Below, in pieces: positions 1 to 13,876 of a stretch of DNA of 64,000 bases. The notes under the pieces were generated by a model. It searched no databases and had not been told where the DNA came from. It worked only from the letters and a program-made list of their open reading frames with translations. Source of the stretch: Phymorhynchus buccinoides (taxonomy: Eukaryota; Mollusca; Gastropoda; Neogastropoda; Raphitomidae). The stretch is from positions 11,645,966 through 11,709,965 of the forward strand of contig CM065713.1 in NCBI GenBank assembly GCA_017654935.2. The letters are read 5' to 3'. Position 1 is the first letter of the stretch. Every line of letters begins with the position of its first letter. A program made the translations under genes and the position numbers.

Positions 1-1097
1 GTTATAAATACAGTTTAGAATTGGAGCAGCCAAATACGCAGCATCGATCTGGCATTTTTCAAAAAAAGTTACTGACTAAGATGGCGGTCTCCCATAATAT
101 GGCGCTCCTTGTGGCCGGATATGACGACACGTGGGTACCAGCCATTGCGTGAATCTCGCAATCCCGCGCCCTAGATGCAACCATGGTACTGGAGGAAAAG
201 CATTTTTCTCTGAAAATATGTGGGTGGTTCAGGAGACCTTGTTTCATGGTGGTCTCAATCATGGACCAGGAACCCTTTATGGTGATCAGGAGGCCATTCC
301 TCTTAAGGACAAACATATGCAAGAGGCAAAGCCTTCAAGGCTCACCCGAACAGGCACATGTGGGACAACAACAACAAAGATTGAGGGGGGGGGGGGTCTA
401 AAGTACAAGATTGCCAATAACATTTTAAAGCACAAATGAAACTATCGTTAATGGATACTTATTAAAAAAATAATTAAAAAACAAAGTTAAAAAAAGTGCC
501 CATGCCGAGAATCGGACCCGGAACCATTGGCATGAGAGACAGACGCTCTACCAATGAGCTATCGAGGCTTTCAGTGTTGATGAGTTTCTTAACTCATGTT
601 GCCTGTTGAATACTCTCTAACCCACTAATCTAAAATGTTATCTGTTTGTTATCTGTTTACAGTGTTGTTTTAAGTATTTAATTATTCAAATCATTATTGT
701 TTGAAAGCTTGCATAGACATATCTATATGTGTGCAAAGTTTGAACAATGCATGCCTTCTATTTCCCGAGAAAATGCCAACGTTAAAAGCTTGGACGCACA
801 CACACACACACAACCGAACAACTATCATACTATAGACTCACTTCATGTTAACTTCGTTAACACGAGTGAGCCAAAAACTGTTAACATTTGGGAAAAGACC
901 ATCTCCACACATACCCCATCTGACATTTGTTTTTCTACATTCACTCTTCTCTGAATTCAGAGAATTCTCCGATAATTACCATTGTCTGATAGATAGCAAA
1001 GAGAGATCGGTTATGTTCAACACAGTGTTTTGTTCATAGCAAAGAGAGATCAATTATGTACACAAAAAAACCCAACAAAAACGACAAAGACACCCAC
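1..1097. other. Left-edge intronic DNA of VPS13
   Basis: Apart from the tRNA-like SINE head at 496-568, this is unclassified: a G-run near 387, AT-rich sequence and a short CA run near 800. The next VPS13 exon is not visible and presumably lies left of the window. Confidence 0.6.
496..568 (-). mobile_element. tRNA-derived SINE head or tRNA pseudogene
   Basis: The minus strand reads GCCTCGATAGCTCATTGGTAGAGC (box A-like TAGCTCATTGG), with box B-like GGGTCCGATTC and a paired CCGGG/CTCGG T arm. The anticodon stem does not pair and the acceptor stem is only partly complementary, so it is not an intact tRNA gene. A T-rich tail follows. Confidence 0.6.
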
Positions 1098-1175
1098 TGT
1101 ATTGCGCTGGCTGCGGGTCTCTGGCCGAAGGAGGAGTAGACGTCCTTGAGCTGAAGCTTCAGCACCTGAGGTTCC
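1098..1175 (-). CDS. VPS13: VPS13 exon, EPQVLKLQLKDVYSSFGQRP
   Basis: A 78-bp exon with acceptor GTTTGTTGCAG and likely donor GTGGGT. After completing a Thr codon it encodes EPQVLKLQLKDVYSSFGQRP then AASAI. QRPAASAI corresponds to the conserved QRPGAQA(L/I) of VPS13A/C. It is the last VPS13 exon found in the window. The 3' end of a CR1-like LINE inserted in the opposite orientation abuts its acceptor side. The exact donor (GTGGGT after CA) is less certain than the acceptor. Confidence 0.85.
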
Positions 1176-1186
1176 CTGCAACAAAC

Positions 1187-1495
1187 CGTTATAACATTCA
1201 ACAGCTTTTACAACACCATCACAGTTTCAGTGCCCCTGCTGTTCGGAATTCCCTCCCAGTCGATCTCCGCCATGAACCAACTATCTCTACTTTCAAAGCT
1301 AAACTCAAGACTCACTACTTTCAAACCTCATTCGGTTTGTAAATCTGTCCTTCTTGATCTTGTACCTGGGTGAATGATTGGGTAATAATGTCTTGTGTGA
1401 CTGCGGGTGTATCAGTGAATGGAAGCGCCTTGAGTGTAAAATAATTATAGAAAGGCGCTATAGAAATGCTATCAATTATTATTATTATTTATTAT
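1187..1495 (+). mobile_element. 3' end of a CR1-like non-LTR retrotransposon
   Basis: An open frame from about 1205 to the TAA at 1340 encodes SFSAPAVRNSLPVDLRHEPT followed by STFKAKLKTHYFQ, the typical end of a LINE reverse-transcriptase protein (NSLP..LR....STFK..LK..LF). A short 3' UTR follows, ending GGCGCTATAGAAATGCTATC and an ATT microsatellite tail, as CR1-type elements do. It is 5'-truncated and inserted antisense to VPS13, ending 11 bp from the exon acceptor. Confidence 0.75.
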
Positions 1496-1507
1496 CACTG
1501 GCCCCCG

Positions 1508-1716
1508 CAGGCCTGTTTACCCCCTACACAAGTCTTGAGTAGTCTGGATAGCTGAAATGAGTAGTTTGGGTGCAAAATGTGTAGTTTTATTCATTAAACC
1601 ATCAAACAATGTTCACTGAAAATGAGTAATTAGAGCATTATTTTCAATTTTGAAAAGTAGTAGAGGTCCAAAATGAGTAGAATGCTACTAAAAAAAGAGT
1701 AGAGTAAACAGTCTGC
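1508..1716. mobile_element. MITE with CAGACCTGTTTAC termini
   Basis: About 210 bp, ends CAGGCCTGTTTACCCCC and GAGTAAACAGTCTG. Related copies: 12776-12997 and the interrupted 5452-6482. Confidence 0.78.
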
Positions 1717-2378
1717 AACACGATCGGTCAAGGCTTAGCGCGCACCTGAGTCGTCTTTCTTCTTCTTCTGCGTTCCCGGGCCATAAGGCCACAATGGCAC
1801 GTTATGTGTCCGTTTTCCAGTTCTCACTGGTCTCCCCGCTGCATTCAGCTGACACATTCCGATTTCAGGAGGAGCTCAAAGGAGAAAACTATATGGAATT
1901 TTTTTTTTTTTTTTTAGGGGGGGGGGGGGGTGAAGGCAAGAGAATGGGCCAAAAGTCAGAAAGATAGTAGATGACAGTAAGCAAAGGGAAAAGGCATAGT
2001 CAAATAGAGTGACAGATTAGAGGAAGTTACAAGCACAGAGGTTCCAGAAGGTGGGGGAACTATTTGCACAGAAGACCCCAACACACACCACACACCCCGG
2101 CATCCCCACAGGGGGACACCTGAGTCTAATGCGCCCGAGTCCCATATTTTTTTAGAACTATAAGTCCACCTGATAATAATGTGTTTTCTCAAAATGGCCG
2201 ACGCTCACCCTACTAACTTTAAATGCTCATAACTCTGGAACGGAAAAAGATACAAGAATGGTTCTTGTATCATTAGAAAGAGAATTGTCTGATGTTTTTA
2301 AATGTATAATTTTCTCAGAATGGTCAGTTTGACACTTAATGTCCCTTTCGTGGTGCTGGGTCACATATATTCAATTGC

Positions 2379-2409
<31 letters not shown>

Positions 2410-2661
2410 GCTTCTATAGCGCTCTTCGATGAAATGAGGCTTTATATTACTTCTTAGCGACACGAAAGGGCGATAATTTTAGGACTGAGTCGACCATGCC
2501 ACCTAGTGATGAGTCAGGGGCAGATAATTTTCTGAAGCTATATACTACTACTTCCTGACAGCCAAGGGTGATAATCTTACGTAGGTGGCGCACGCATCTC
2601 AGTGCATGAGACAAGGGCAGAGTTTTCAGTATAAAGCCTCACTGGGAACAAAAAGAGCTTG

Positions 2662-2892
2662 TTAACCCCTTGACTGCCGGAGAACATTACAGAAAAAATC
2701 ATTGTGCATATCATGCCATGAAAAAGACAACTGATAGAGAGCCAATCTGGCAAAATGGTCTGGGGATATAACTCTCTTGACTGTGCTAGAGCAAAAGCCA
2801 GCATATCAGAGTTATTCCTCTTCACCTGATGACATCATCAGTGATGTCATCAAGTCAGTACGTGATACGTTATATGGCACTCAAGGGGTTAA
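2662..2892. mobile_element. TTAA-flanked MITE, family 2
   Basis: About 230 bp with ends TTAACCCCTTGACTGCC and CTCAAGGGGTTAA, and an internal palindromic block TGATGACATCATCAGTGATG. Other copies: 7529-7757 (reverse), 60972-61191 (diverged), and an expanded or degenerate copy 29704-30170. Different internal sequence from family 1 but the same TTAA-CCC terminal logic. Confidence 0.82.
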
Positions 2893-3629
2893 TGGTAAAA
2901 TATTTTATTTCATTTTATTGTGATGAACACACAAAAAAACCTCTCACGTTGTTGCTGGTAATATTTCGGAAATGTATTGGACTTCCCTTTATCAAACACA
3001 ATCATGGACTAAATTAAAATAGGCTGTGTGTGCCACACTCCAGGTTAAATCTTATTTCATTTTATTGTAAGCATTTCAAGCAAAAATAATAATAATAATA
3101 AACGGATATTTATATAGCGCTTTTTATCGAGCACAAAGCGCTTTACAATCAGTATTGAAACACTCACACACGCACACACACGCGCACAACAGACACACAC
3201 GCACGTACGTGCACGCACGAGCGTGAACGCGTTCTTGCACACAGACATACACACACATACCCACACACATTTCATCAAACACACAGAAAACACATTCTCA
3301 CTGAAACGCACACAAACTTACTCAAGCATACACTTGCACAAACACGTGCACACGCACGCACACACGCGCACTCACATACACAAAGCACTCACGTGTACTC
3401 ACACTCACAGACACATACTCACACACAAAATAAAGAACAAAGTTTCTAAATTCATATCAATGTCCTTCATTCACCCAGTTATTTTGTATGCACGGTACGA
3501 TTCAGTTATTCCACAGTCGTGTATACTTACTCCTCATTAGTTTCACGATGAAAGTGCATAGAATGATTTAGCCATAGAGCATGCTTATAACATACAATAG
3601 ACATACATGTCTGCATTGTTACAAATTCG

Positions 3630-4365
3630 GGACTTTACTGGTGTTGCACTGCCTCCGGGCATTGCCTCCAGGATCGTTCTCACCATCTTTGTATCTACTA
3701 ATGCCCCAAATGTGTCTGTTCCAGACCGGAGGAAGTTAAACAGACTGTAGTACCTCCAGGATCGTTCCCACCATCTTTATATCTACTGATGTCCCATATG
3801 TGTCTGTTCCAGACCGGAGGACGTTGAACAGACTGTAGTACCTCCAGGATCGTTCCTACCATCTTTATATCTACTGATGTCCCATATGTGTCTGTTCCAG
3901 ACCGGAGGAAGTTGAACAGACTTTAGTACCTCCAGGATCGTTCCCACCATCTTTATATCTACTAATGTCCCATATGTGTCTGTTCCAGACCAGAGGACGT
4001 TGAACATATTTTAATACCTCCAGGATCGTTCCCACCATCTTTATATCTACTAATGTCCCATATGTGTCTGTTCCAGACCGGAGGACGTTAAACAGACTTT
4101 AGTACCTCCAGGATCGTTCCCACCATCTTTATATCTACTAATGTCCCATGTGTGTCTGTTCCAGACCGGAGGACGTTAAACAGATTTTAGTACCTCCAGG
4201 ATCGTTCCCAGCATCTTTATATCTACTGATGTCCCATGTGTGTCTGTTCCAGACCGGAGGACGTTAAACAGACTGTAGTACCTCCAGGATCGTTCCCACC
4301 ATCTTTATATCTACTGATGTCCCATATGTGTGTGTTCCAGACTGGAGGACGTCAAGCAGATTTTC
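3630..4365. repeat. ~97-bp minisatellite, ~8 units, grown from a dispersed repeat
   Basis: Units read TACCTCCAGGATCGTTCCCA, then ATATCTACTAATGTCCCATA and TGTTCCAGACCGGAGGACGT, with a few differences each. Single related copies lie at 22162-22307, 40630-40815 and 47160-47290, so a dispersed element was locally amplified. Confidence 0.88.
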
Positions 4366-4657
4366 ATCTAGAGCATGTTTACTCCGCATCATGAAACTTA
4401 CATTAGTATGCTTTTAACTCTTACAGCACCATGGGGCGAAGAACACATTCGCCCCAGACATCACTCTTACACTCCCACCAAATGCAAAGACATTCACTGC
4501 CAAGCACCCTGCCATGTGTTTGTCTGTTTTTAGAGCTTATGTCACTGTTTCTTCCGTTAAAGCAACGCATACACACTCCCAAAAAACAACAACTTAAAAA
4601 ACAGTTACTCCCCTCTTGTCTGTTGATGCGCAACGGACAACCACGAATGTCAAAACA

Positions 4658-5367
4658 TACCGTATTTTACAGACCATAAGGCGCACCTGATTATAATTCA
4701 GATTTGTTACCATATTTTTCGGATCATTAGCCGCTGCTGTGTATAAGGCGAATAGGGCATTTTTCAAGAAAAATCTGGAAAAAAATTCAAGTAAAAGGCG
4801 CCCTCGTTTATAAGGCCTCGCAAAAGAAAGTCGAAGTTTGAAGCCCGTACACGTCCTGTAAACGCTTACCGGCCGCCATTACTGCTGTCATAAACGAGAG
4901 TTGGCTCCCTTCTCAAATAATCGAAACTTCCGTTTTTGCGACTTCCGGTTGTTGTGTTTGGACAATTCTTCGCGAAAACTGGTAGAATTATAGCACTTTA
5001 AGCTCTACAACAATGCTTTTTACATCCAATTAAGGGTTATGGCATCTGTTGGGACGGTATCTCGGACGATAATAGGGATTTTGAAGCATTTTAACGTGAG
5101 TATTCGTCGTATCGGCGACTCGTTACCACTTTCGATGTTGTGACTCACAGTAGACTGTACTGAGTACGGCAATCGTTGCCTCTCTTCTCACGATTTTGTT
5201 CACTAATAGGGCGCCCTCGTTGATTAGGCGCATAGGTCGAAATTGGAGAAAAAAATATCGCCTTATAGTCCGAAAATTACGGTACTCTCTATTATCAGTC
5301 ACATTACAAGGCGCAGGGGTCTCAGTCTGGGGAAAAAGTATCGCCTTATAGTCCGTAAAATACAGTA
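4658..5367. mobile_element. TACCGTA-ended MITE nested in its own relative
   Basis: Outer ends TACCGTATTTTACAGACCAT and ATAGTCCGTAAAATACAGTA; inner element 4708-5284 has TACCATATTTTTCGG and CCGAAAATTACGGTA. Both carry ATAAGGCG(C) subterminal blocks. No coding capacity. Confidence 0.8.
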
Positions 5368-5451
5368 CACGGCGCTATAAGATTTAATGATCAATCATAA
5401 TACCCCTGGCTGATTTTATGATTAAAAAAGAAAGTTATCAATAGGATTTGT

Positions 5452-6482
5452 GCAGACCTGTTTACCCCCTACACAAGTCTGGAGTAGTTTTGGGTGCAAA
5501 ATGTGTAGGAATGGGGGGAAGTCACCCTGGATGACTAGATCACAGCCGCTATCATGGGAGCTAACCCACTGCGATAGCGGGCTAGTAGGCCTAGCTCCGG
5601 GGCTAACTTCTTTTATTTTATGTGTTAAGGTTTAACCCAGGTCGATTGGTGTGTATGCAATTGTTTTAGGTGTTGGTAGTGTATGGCTAGAATAGATTGT
5701 GTAGTTTTGTTCATTAAACCATCAAACAATGCTCGCTGAAAAAGAGTAGTTATTTACGATGGCTTGGAGTCAAAACGGACTATCTTTAGATAGTCCATTG
5801 ACATATTATTGAACACATTACGAAAACTAATAACTAGTATCAGGCATGGGAGTTAGAGAAGACAAAAAAGACTGAAAATTAGGGGTCTGGAAGCAGGCAT
5901 AGGAACAAGGAATAAAAAACAACTGAAAACCGTGTGTGTTGGGATACAGCCCCCAGAAAATGAAGCTTCTTCTGTTATCTAAGCCTTAAAAACAGTATTA
6001 GAGATAAGACTGACATATTTAGTTCATTTTGCATTCATTTATAACCAATAACTTAAGTTTTACTCATTGGGCTTCTTTTTTTTTTTATCTCATAAATGTC
6101 CTCTTGGACCATCAAAACAGCTGAAACTTGCAAAAAAAAGACGGAAGAGGACCATCAAAAAAGCTGAAATCAGCCAAAAGACCGACAATCCCCATGCCTG
6201 TAGTATAAAAAAAAAGACAGCAGCAATATAAAATGCATATTGCCCCACATGGCCGAAAGGCCAAAGAGGGCGTTAACCATTATTTCCTATAAAATGCATA
6301 ACCCCTTTTTTATATTTCTGCAGTCATTGCTTGATACAAGTTATTAGTTTTTAAGTCCAATAATACGTCAATGGACTATCTAAAGATAGTCCGTTTTGAC
6401 TCCAAGCCATCGTCAGAATAAATGTGTAGAGGTCCAAATTGAGTAGAATACTACTCGAAAAGAGTAGAGTAAACGGATCTGC
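5452..6482. mobile_element. Three-level nest of inverted-repeat elements
   Basis: The outer CAGACCTGTTTAC MITE (ends at 5452 and 6482) is split by a long-TIR element 5758-6413, whose ~50-bp arms read GATGGCTTGGAGTCAAAACG inward. That in turn holds a third element 5841-6200 with ends CAGGCATGGGAG and CCCCATGCCTG. A further ~190-bp insertion (about 5509-5698) interrupts the left part of the outer copy. Confidence 0.82.
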
Positions 6483-6796
6483 TTGTGCATTCTTTAAATA
6501 AACCAGAGCACACAATCCAACCTCATGCTGTTACTCGACACATATTCCAGCATTACACTTTATTTATTTATTTTTAATCAGCAAGCAGTCATGAAATTAG
6601 GATTCATCGGGATTTCTTCGATGCTTTGTGAATATTAGATTTGCTCTGAATAGGTTAAAACATTAATAATGTTAAACAAGCAGGCATGCATGCATGTGTA
6701 TATACACATTTGCACACGCGTTATGCATGGACAAGCACACGCATGCTCTCTCACGCTCACACACTCATCACGATTAGTGGACAGACGTTAAAGGAA

Positions 6797-8560
<1,764 letters not shown>

Positions 8561-9189
8561 TATGAAAGAAGATGAAGACCAAAAAAAGGAGATTTTTTCA
8601 GCCGAGAAATCCTTCCACCCGGATTTTCACCTAACATCAGAAGTTTTGTTGAGCGGGGGAGGAGGGGGAGGGTTGGGCAGAACGTTCCCCCCAAAAAAAA
8701 TGTCCAACTGACTTTTCAACTAACTCACGTCAGAAGTTTTGTTCAGCGGGGAGGGGGGCTAATCTATTCTGAAAATTTGGTCGGCACAAATATCCTTCCA
8801 CCCACATTTTCAGCTAACATCGCTACTTTTGTTGAGCGGGAGCTACTCATTTCGCCTTCCTTCGCACAAATCAAGCGAGTGAGCTAAAGCGACTTCCGGT
8901 TAACCAGTTTGAGAATCGCCAAATAGAGACTTGTAGATATAAGAATACGGCAAGATCGGTCCTTTACTTCTATACAAACATTTTGTGAACAAAAAAATTT
9001 CAGCGGAATTGAGTTTTTTCCGGCGGAAGTTTTGAAAAGATTCCGCGGATTTTCCTCGAAAAGCGGAATTCTTTCATGCCTGGCAGAGAGAGAGAGACAC
9101 AGAGATTGAGACAAGAAAAAAGGACGCACTAAAAAACCCAGAAAGAAAACACAAAGGACGTTTTAAGTGTAAAAAGTGTGTGCAAAATC

Positions 9190-9845
<656 letters not shown>

Positions 9846-9871
9846 AGGGGAGTAAACGTGTGAAAACTTAC

Positions 9872-9939
9872 GTCTGACGCACATCCCTCAGAAAGACGGT
9901 GACATTGCGTAGCTTTGTGACCACCTTCACCGCAACAAA
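9872..9939 (-). CDS. VPS13: VPS13 exon, FVAVKVVTKLRNVTVFLRDV
   Basis: A 68-bp exon with acceptor TGTTGTTCTTCAG and donor GTAAGT, starting in phase 0 and ending with AC. It encodes FVAVKVVTKLRNVTVFLRDV then RQ, a beta-strand-like segment aligning with the human VTLKL...VTIREN stretch. A ~650-bp GA array starts just 27 bp below the exon. Confidence 0.9.
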
Positions 9940-10550
9940 CTGAAGAACAACAGATAACTTAAGGTCAATGAAATAACCATCATTTACATCACCACTAACC
10001 TCCTCTTTATCACAATGAGTATTTCATGTTCTCAGACACTTTAACTCTTCTAGCACCACGGGCGAATATAATCGCCCAAGACATCACTCTACACTCCCAC
10101 CAAATGCAAAGACATTCACTGACAGGCATCCTGCCATGTGTTTTTTGTTTTAGAGCTTTTTGTCATTGTTTCTGCTTTTAAAGCCATGCATGTGTGCACT
10201 CAAAAAAAGTTACTTCTCTCTTGTCGGTTGAGATGCAACACACAACCAAAAACGTAAAAACAATACATGCCGTTAGAAGAGTTAAACATGAGATTTGAAT
10301 CTATTGATTACCAAAACCAGTTTTGAGTCTAAAGAAGCTCAGAATAGGCTGAAGAATGTGGCCAGAAACAAGATGTAATCGTACTGTCTCTGTGGAAAAA
10401 AATCCACAGATAAGCTGCATCAGTCTATAAGCCGCATGGGTCAAAGTTGAGGGGAAAAGTAGCGGCTTATAGTCCGCATTTTACGGTAGTTTCATTCCTC
10501 TGTGTGTGTGCGTGTATCATAGGTGCATGCAGTGACCCAAGCCTTTGCCT

Positions 10551-11263
10551 GAACTTTCCATCGTAACCCTTGATATAGCTACTACCTCAAGAGCACAAGT
10601 CCATATAGAAGAGGCTTTTCTTCAGGCAAACTACTGCCTGAACTTTCCATCATAACCCTTGATATAGCTACTACCTCAAGAGCACAAGTCCATATAGAAG
10701 AGGCTTTTCTTCAGGCAAACCTACTGCCTGAACTTTCCATCGTAACCCTTGATATAGCTACTACCTCAAGAGCACAAGTCCATATAGAAGAGGCTTTTCT
10801 TCAGGCAAACCACTGCCTGAACTTTCCATCGTAACCCTTGATATAGCTACTACCTCAAGAGCACAAGTCCATATAGAAGAGGCTTTTCTTCAGGCAAACT
10901 ACTGCCTGAACTTTCCATCGTAACCCTTGATATAGCTACTACCTCAAGAGCACAAGTCCATATAGAAGAGGCTTTTCTTCAGGCAAACTACTGCCTGAAC
11001 TTTCCATCGTAACCCTTGATATAGCTACTACCTCAAGAGCACAAGTCCATATAGAAGAGGCTTTTCTTCAGGCAAACTACTGCCTGAACTTTCCATCGTA
11101 ACCCTTGATATAGCTACTACCTCAAGAGCACAAGTCCATATAGAAGAGGCTTTTCTTCAGGCAAACTACTGCCTGAACTTTCCATCGTAACCCTTGATAT
11201 AGCTACTACCTCAAGAGCACAAGTCCATATAGAAGAGGCTTTTCTTCAGGCAAACCACTGCCT
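10551..11263. repeat. 89-bp minisatellite, 8 units, with hairpin at each junction
   Basis: Unit starts GAACTTTCCATCGTAACCC and is repeated every 89 bp (one 90-bp spacing) with near identity. At each junction TTCAGGCA and TGCCTGAA form an 8-bp inverted repeat around a 5-7 base loop. Intronic in VPS13. Confidence 0.93.
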
Positions 11264-11467
11264 GAACCTGCATCAAACTGCCTGAATTCAGGCTTCAAGC
11301 ACACCCACATACACCCATGGTGTATGTACCCAGACGAAGAAAGTTACGCTCGGAAACGTCGGTTTCGTTTTTTATTTTTGTTGTTGTCGTTTAGCGTTGT
11401 GGGATTTCCCCAACCCAACTCACCAGTTTATTTTTAACCTTGTCCCTGATGACCTAAATAGACTGAC

Positions 11468-11568
11468 CTCCACAGGCAAGGTCAGGTCGACCTCGTTCTC
11501 CTCGTAGCCAATGGCGCTGTACAGTTTGGCCTTTTCGTCCATCGTGTACAGAGAGTAGAACTGAGTCT
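11468..11568 (-). CDS. VPS13: VPS13 exon, YTMDEKAKLYSAIGYEE
   Basis: A 101-bp exon with acceptor TAACTGTTGCAG and donor GTCAGT. Two bases finish a Gln codon, then 33 codons beginning TQFYSLYTMDEKAKLYSAIG and ending VDLTLPVE. It matches the family block with (T/S)PEEK..L..AIGYSE...TLP. The reading phase agrees with both neighbours. Confidence 0.95.
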
Positions 11569-11689
11569 CTGCAACAGTTACATCATCATAATCATAACAG
11601 TACATTTATATGTATGGGGGTTTGAAAGACCGGTTGGATTATTGTGATTTCTACTTCAAATGATGTTAAATAATAAAAAAATAATCATA

Positions 11690-12541
11690 TAGTAAAAAGC
11701 CAAGTGTCCGTGTGTGTGTGTGTCTGAAACACGAAACGGGCCTTATAACTCCGCCATTTTTCGACTGAATCGCTTCAAATTTGCTGTGAGCCTTAACAGG
11801 GCGATGGCAACGGCAGCCGAGGCGGCCGTGTCATTTGCGCGGTTTTGCAAATGCGCAAAACGCGCATCCGCCAGCCTTTTGGCGCCCGTATCTCCGCTAT
11901 TTCTGGACCGATTGCCTTCAAATTTGGCAGGTAGATGACTGGGGACGGTGACTATCGATGTGCCAAACCGGAAGCGAATCGATTACTTAGGCGCATAACA
12001 GCAGCATGATGCAAAACGGGCCTTATAACTCCGCCGGTTTTCAACCGAATCGCGTCAAATTTGCTGTCACGCTTGCTGTCGCCGGGGCAAAGCCTGGAAG
12101 CAAATTTGAAGAAAATTGAGAGAGAGCGTCACTCTCAGAGCAGCGCCAACGGCAAACAGGGCCTTATAACTCTGCCGTTTCTTAACGGAATCGCTTCAAA
12201 TTTGCTGTACTCAGCGTTACCAGTACTTGGCGTTACCGTTACTAGGCGTTACCGTTACTAGGGAGAGCGCATCACTCTCAGAGCAGCGCCAACGCGAAAC
12301 GGGCCTTATAACTCCGCCTTTTCTTATCCGAATCGTTTCAAATTTGCTGTACTCAGCGTTACCAGTACTTGGCGTTACCGTTACTAGGGAGAGCGCGTCA
12401 CTCTCAGAGCAGCGTCAATGGGAAACGGGGCCTTATAACTCCACCGTTTCTTAACCGAATCGCTTCAAATTTGCTGTACTCAGCGTTACCAGTACTTGGC
12501 GTTACCGTTACTAGGCGTTACTGGTACTCGGCGTTGCGCTA
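11690..12541 (+). mobile_element. GT-headed repeat with TTCAAATTTGCTGT units, ends CGTTGCGCTAG
   Basis: After a GT run it reads CTGAAACACGAAACGGGCC and CTTATAACTCCGCC, then repeats AATCGCTTCAAATTTGCTGT and GCGTTACC(A/G)GTACT blocks, ending GGCGTTGCGCTAG. A second, shorter copy with the same 5' flank and 3' end is at 42160-42715. The CTAG end with no obvious TIR is compatible with a Helitron-type non-autonomous element, but this is unproven. Confidence 0.6.
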
Positions 12542-12775
12542 GCTAAAAATTAAATGGTGTCTATTATGTGTATGTGAAAGGGTGGTGATGAACAGCGTGA
12601 GCATTTTTTTATATATTTGTTTTTTTATATATTCTTCATATTGTTTTGTAATGTTTTTCTTCTTTATTGCTTTCTCTTGTAATATTTGTAAAGCGCTCTG
12701 AGGATGATTTTTTTTTATCATCGAAGAGTGCTATAGAAGCTTTATTTATTATTATTATTATTATTATTATATATA

Positions 12776-12997
12776 GCAGACCTGAACACCCCCTACACAA
12801 GCCTTGAGTGGTCTGGATAGCTGAAATGAGTAGCTTGGGTGTGAAATGCGTAGTCCTATTCATTAAAACCATCAAACACTGTTCACTGAAAATGAGTAGC
12901 AAACAAGAATTAAAGATCATTATCATCAATTTTGAAGAGTAGTAGAGGTCCAAATTGAGTAGAATGCTACTCGTAAAGAGTAGAGTAAACAGGTCTG
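12776..12997. mobile_element. MITE with CAGACCTG termini
   Basis: Same family as 1508-1716; ends GCAGACCTGAACACCCC and AGTAAACAGGTCTG. It lies in the intron just below VPS13 exon 13109-13232. Confidence 0.78.
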
Positions 12998-13108
12998 ATT
13001 TAGGCCGTGTACACACATAAGCGGATATTCCATGCGGAAACCCGTGCGCAATCCATAAATAAGTGAAACAAAGAAGGGAAAAGATTTGGGAGGATGGGGG
13101 AAACTTAC

Positions 13109-13232
13109 GCATGTCTTCAGAGCTGCTGCTGTTTTCTTTCTTGGCTTCATTCTTCTTCCCCCCTCCTCCGAACCACCCCCCAAACCAGCCCTGGCTGGAC
13201 TCCTCTTTACGCTTCGCTCCCAGCTTGGCTGC
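13109..13232 (-). CDS. VPS13: VPS13 exon, AAKLGAKRKEES...GWFGGWF
   Basis: A 124-bp exon with acceptor ATATTTCAG and donor GTAAGT. It has 41 codons plus one base (C, joining AG of the next exon to make Gln). It begins AAKLGAKRKEESSQGWFGGW, then has a Gly/Lys-rich stretch and ends SSSSEDM. The GWF-x(2)-WF block corresponds to the KGWFSWLWSW or GGWFSGLWGKK linker of human VPS13A/C. Upstream of the acceptor is a GAT repeat rather than a polypyrimidine tract. The first 63 bp plus acceptor are the source of the large array that follows at higher coordinates. Confidence 0.92.
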
Positions 13233-13501
13233 CTGAAATATTCATCATTATCGTCATCGTCTTCATCATCAACATTATCATCATCATCACCATGAACCAC
13301 CCCTCAAACCAGCCCTTGCTGGACTCCTCTTTACGCTTCGCTCCCAGCTTGGCTGCCTGAAATATTCATCATTATCGTCATCGTCATCAACATTATCATC
13401 ATCATCACCATGAACCACCCCTCAAACCAGCCCTGGCTGGACTCCTCTTTACGCTTCGCTCCCAGCTTGGCTGCCTGAAATATTCATCATTATCGTCATC
13501 G

Positions 13502-13534
<33 letters not shown>

Positions 13535-13843
13535 CCATGAACCACCCCTCAAACCAGCCCTGGCTGGACTCCTCTTTACGCTTCGCTCCCAGCTTGGCTG
13601 CCTGAAATATTCATCATTATCGTCATCGTCATCATCATCAACATCACCATGAACCACCCCTCAAACCAGCCCTGGCTGGACTCCTCTTTACGCTTCGCTC
13701 CCAGCTTGGCTGCCTGAAATATTCATCATTATCGTCATCGTCATCATCATCATCATCATCATCATCACCATGAACCACCCCTCAAACCAGCCCTGGCTGG
13801 ACTCCTCTTTACGCTTCGCTCCCAGCTTGGCTGCCTGAAATAT

Positions 13844-13876
<33 letters not shown>

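Noticed and set aside
496..568. Functional tRNA gene
   Set aside because: Anticodon stem is unpaired and the acceptor stem mismatched; treated as a SINE head or pseudogene.
10551..11263. Regular ~89-bp repeats resembling a CRISPR array
   Set aside because: No repeat-spacer alternation; the whole unit is repeated, in a eukaryotic intron.
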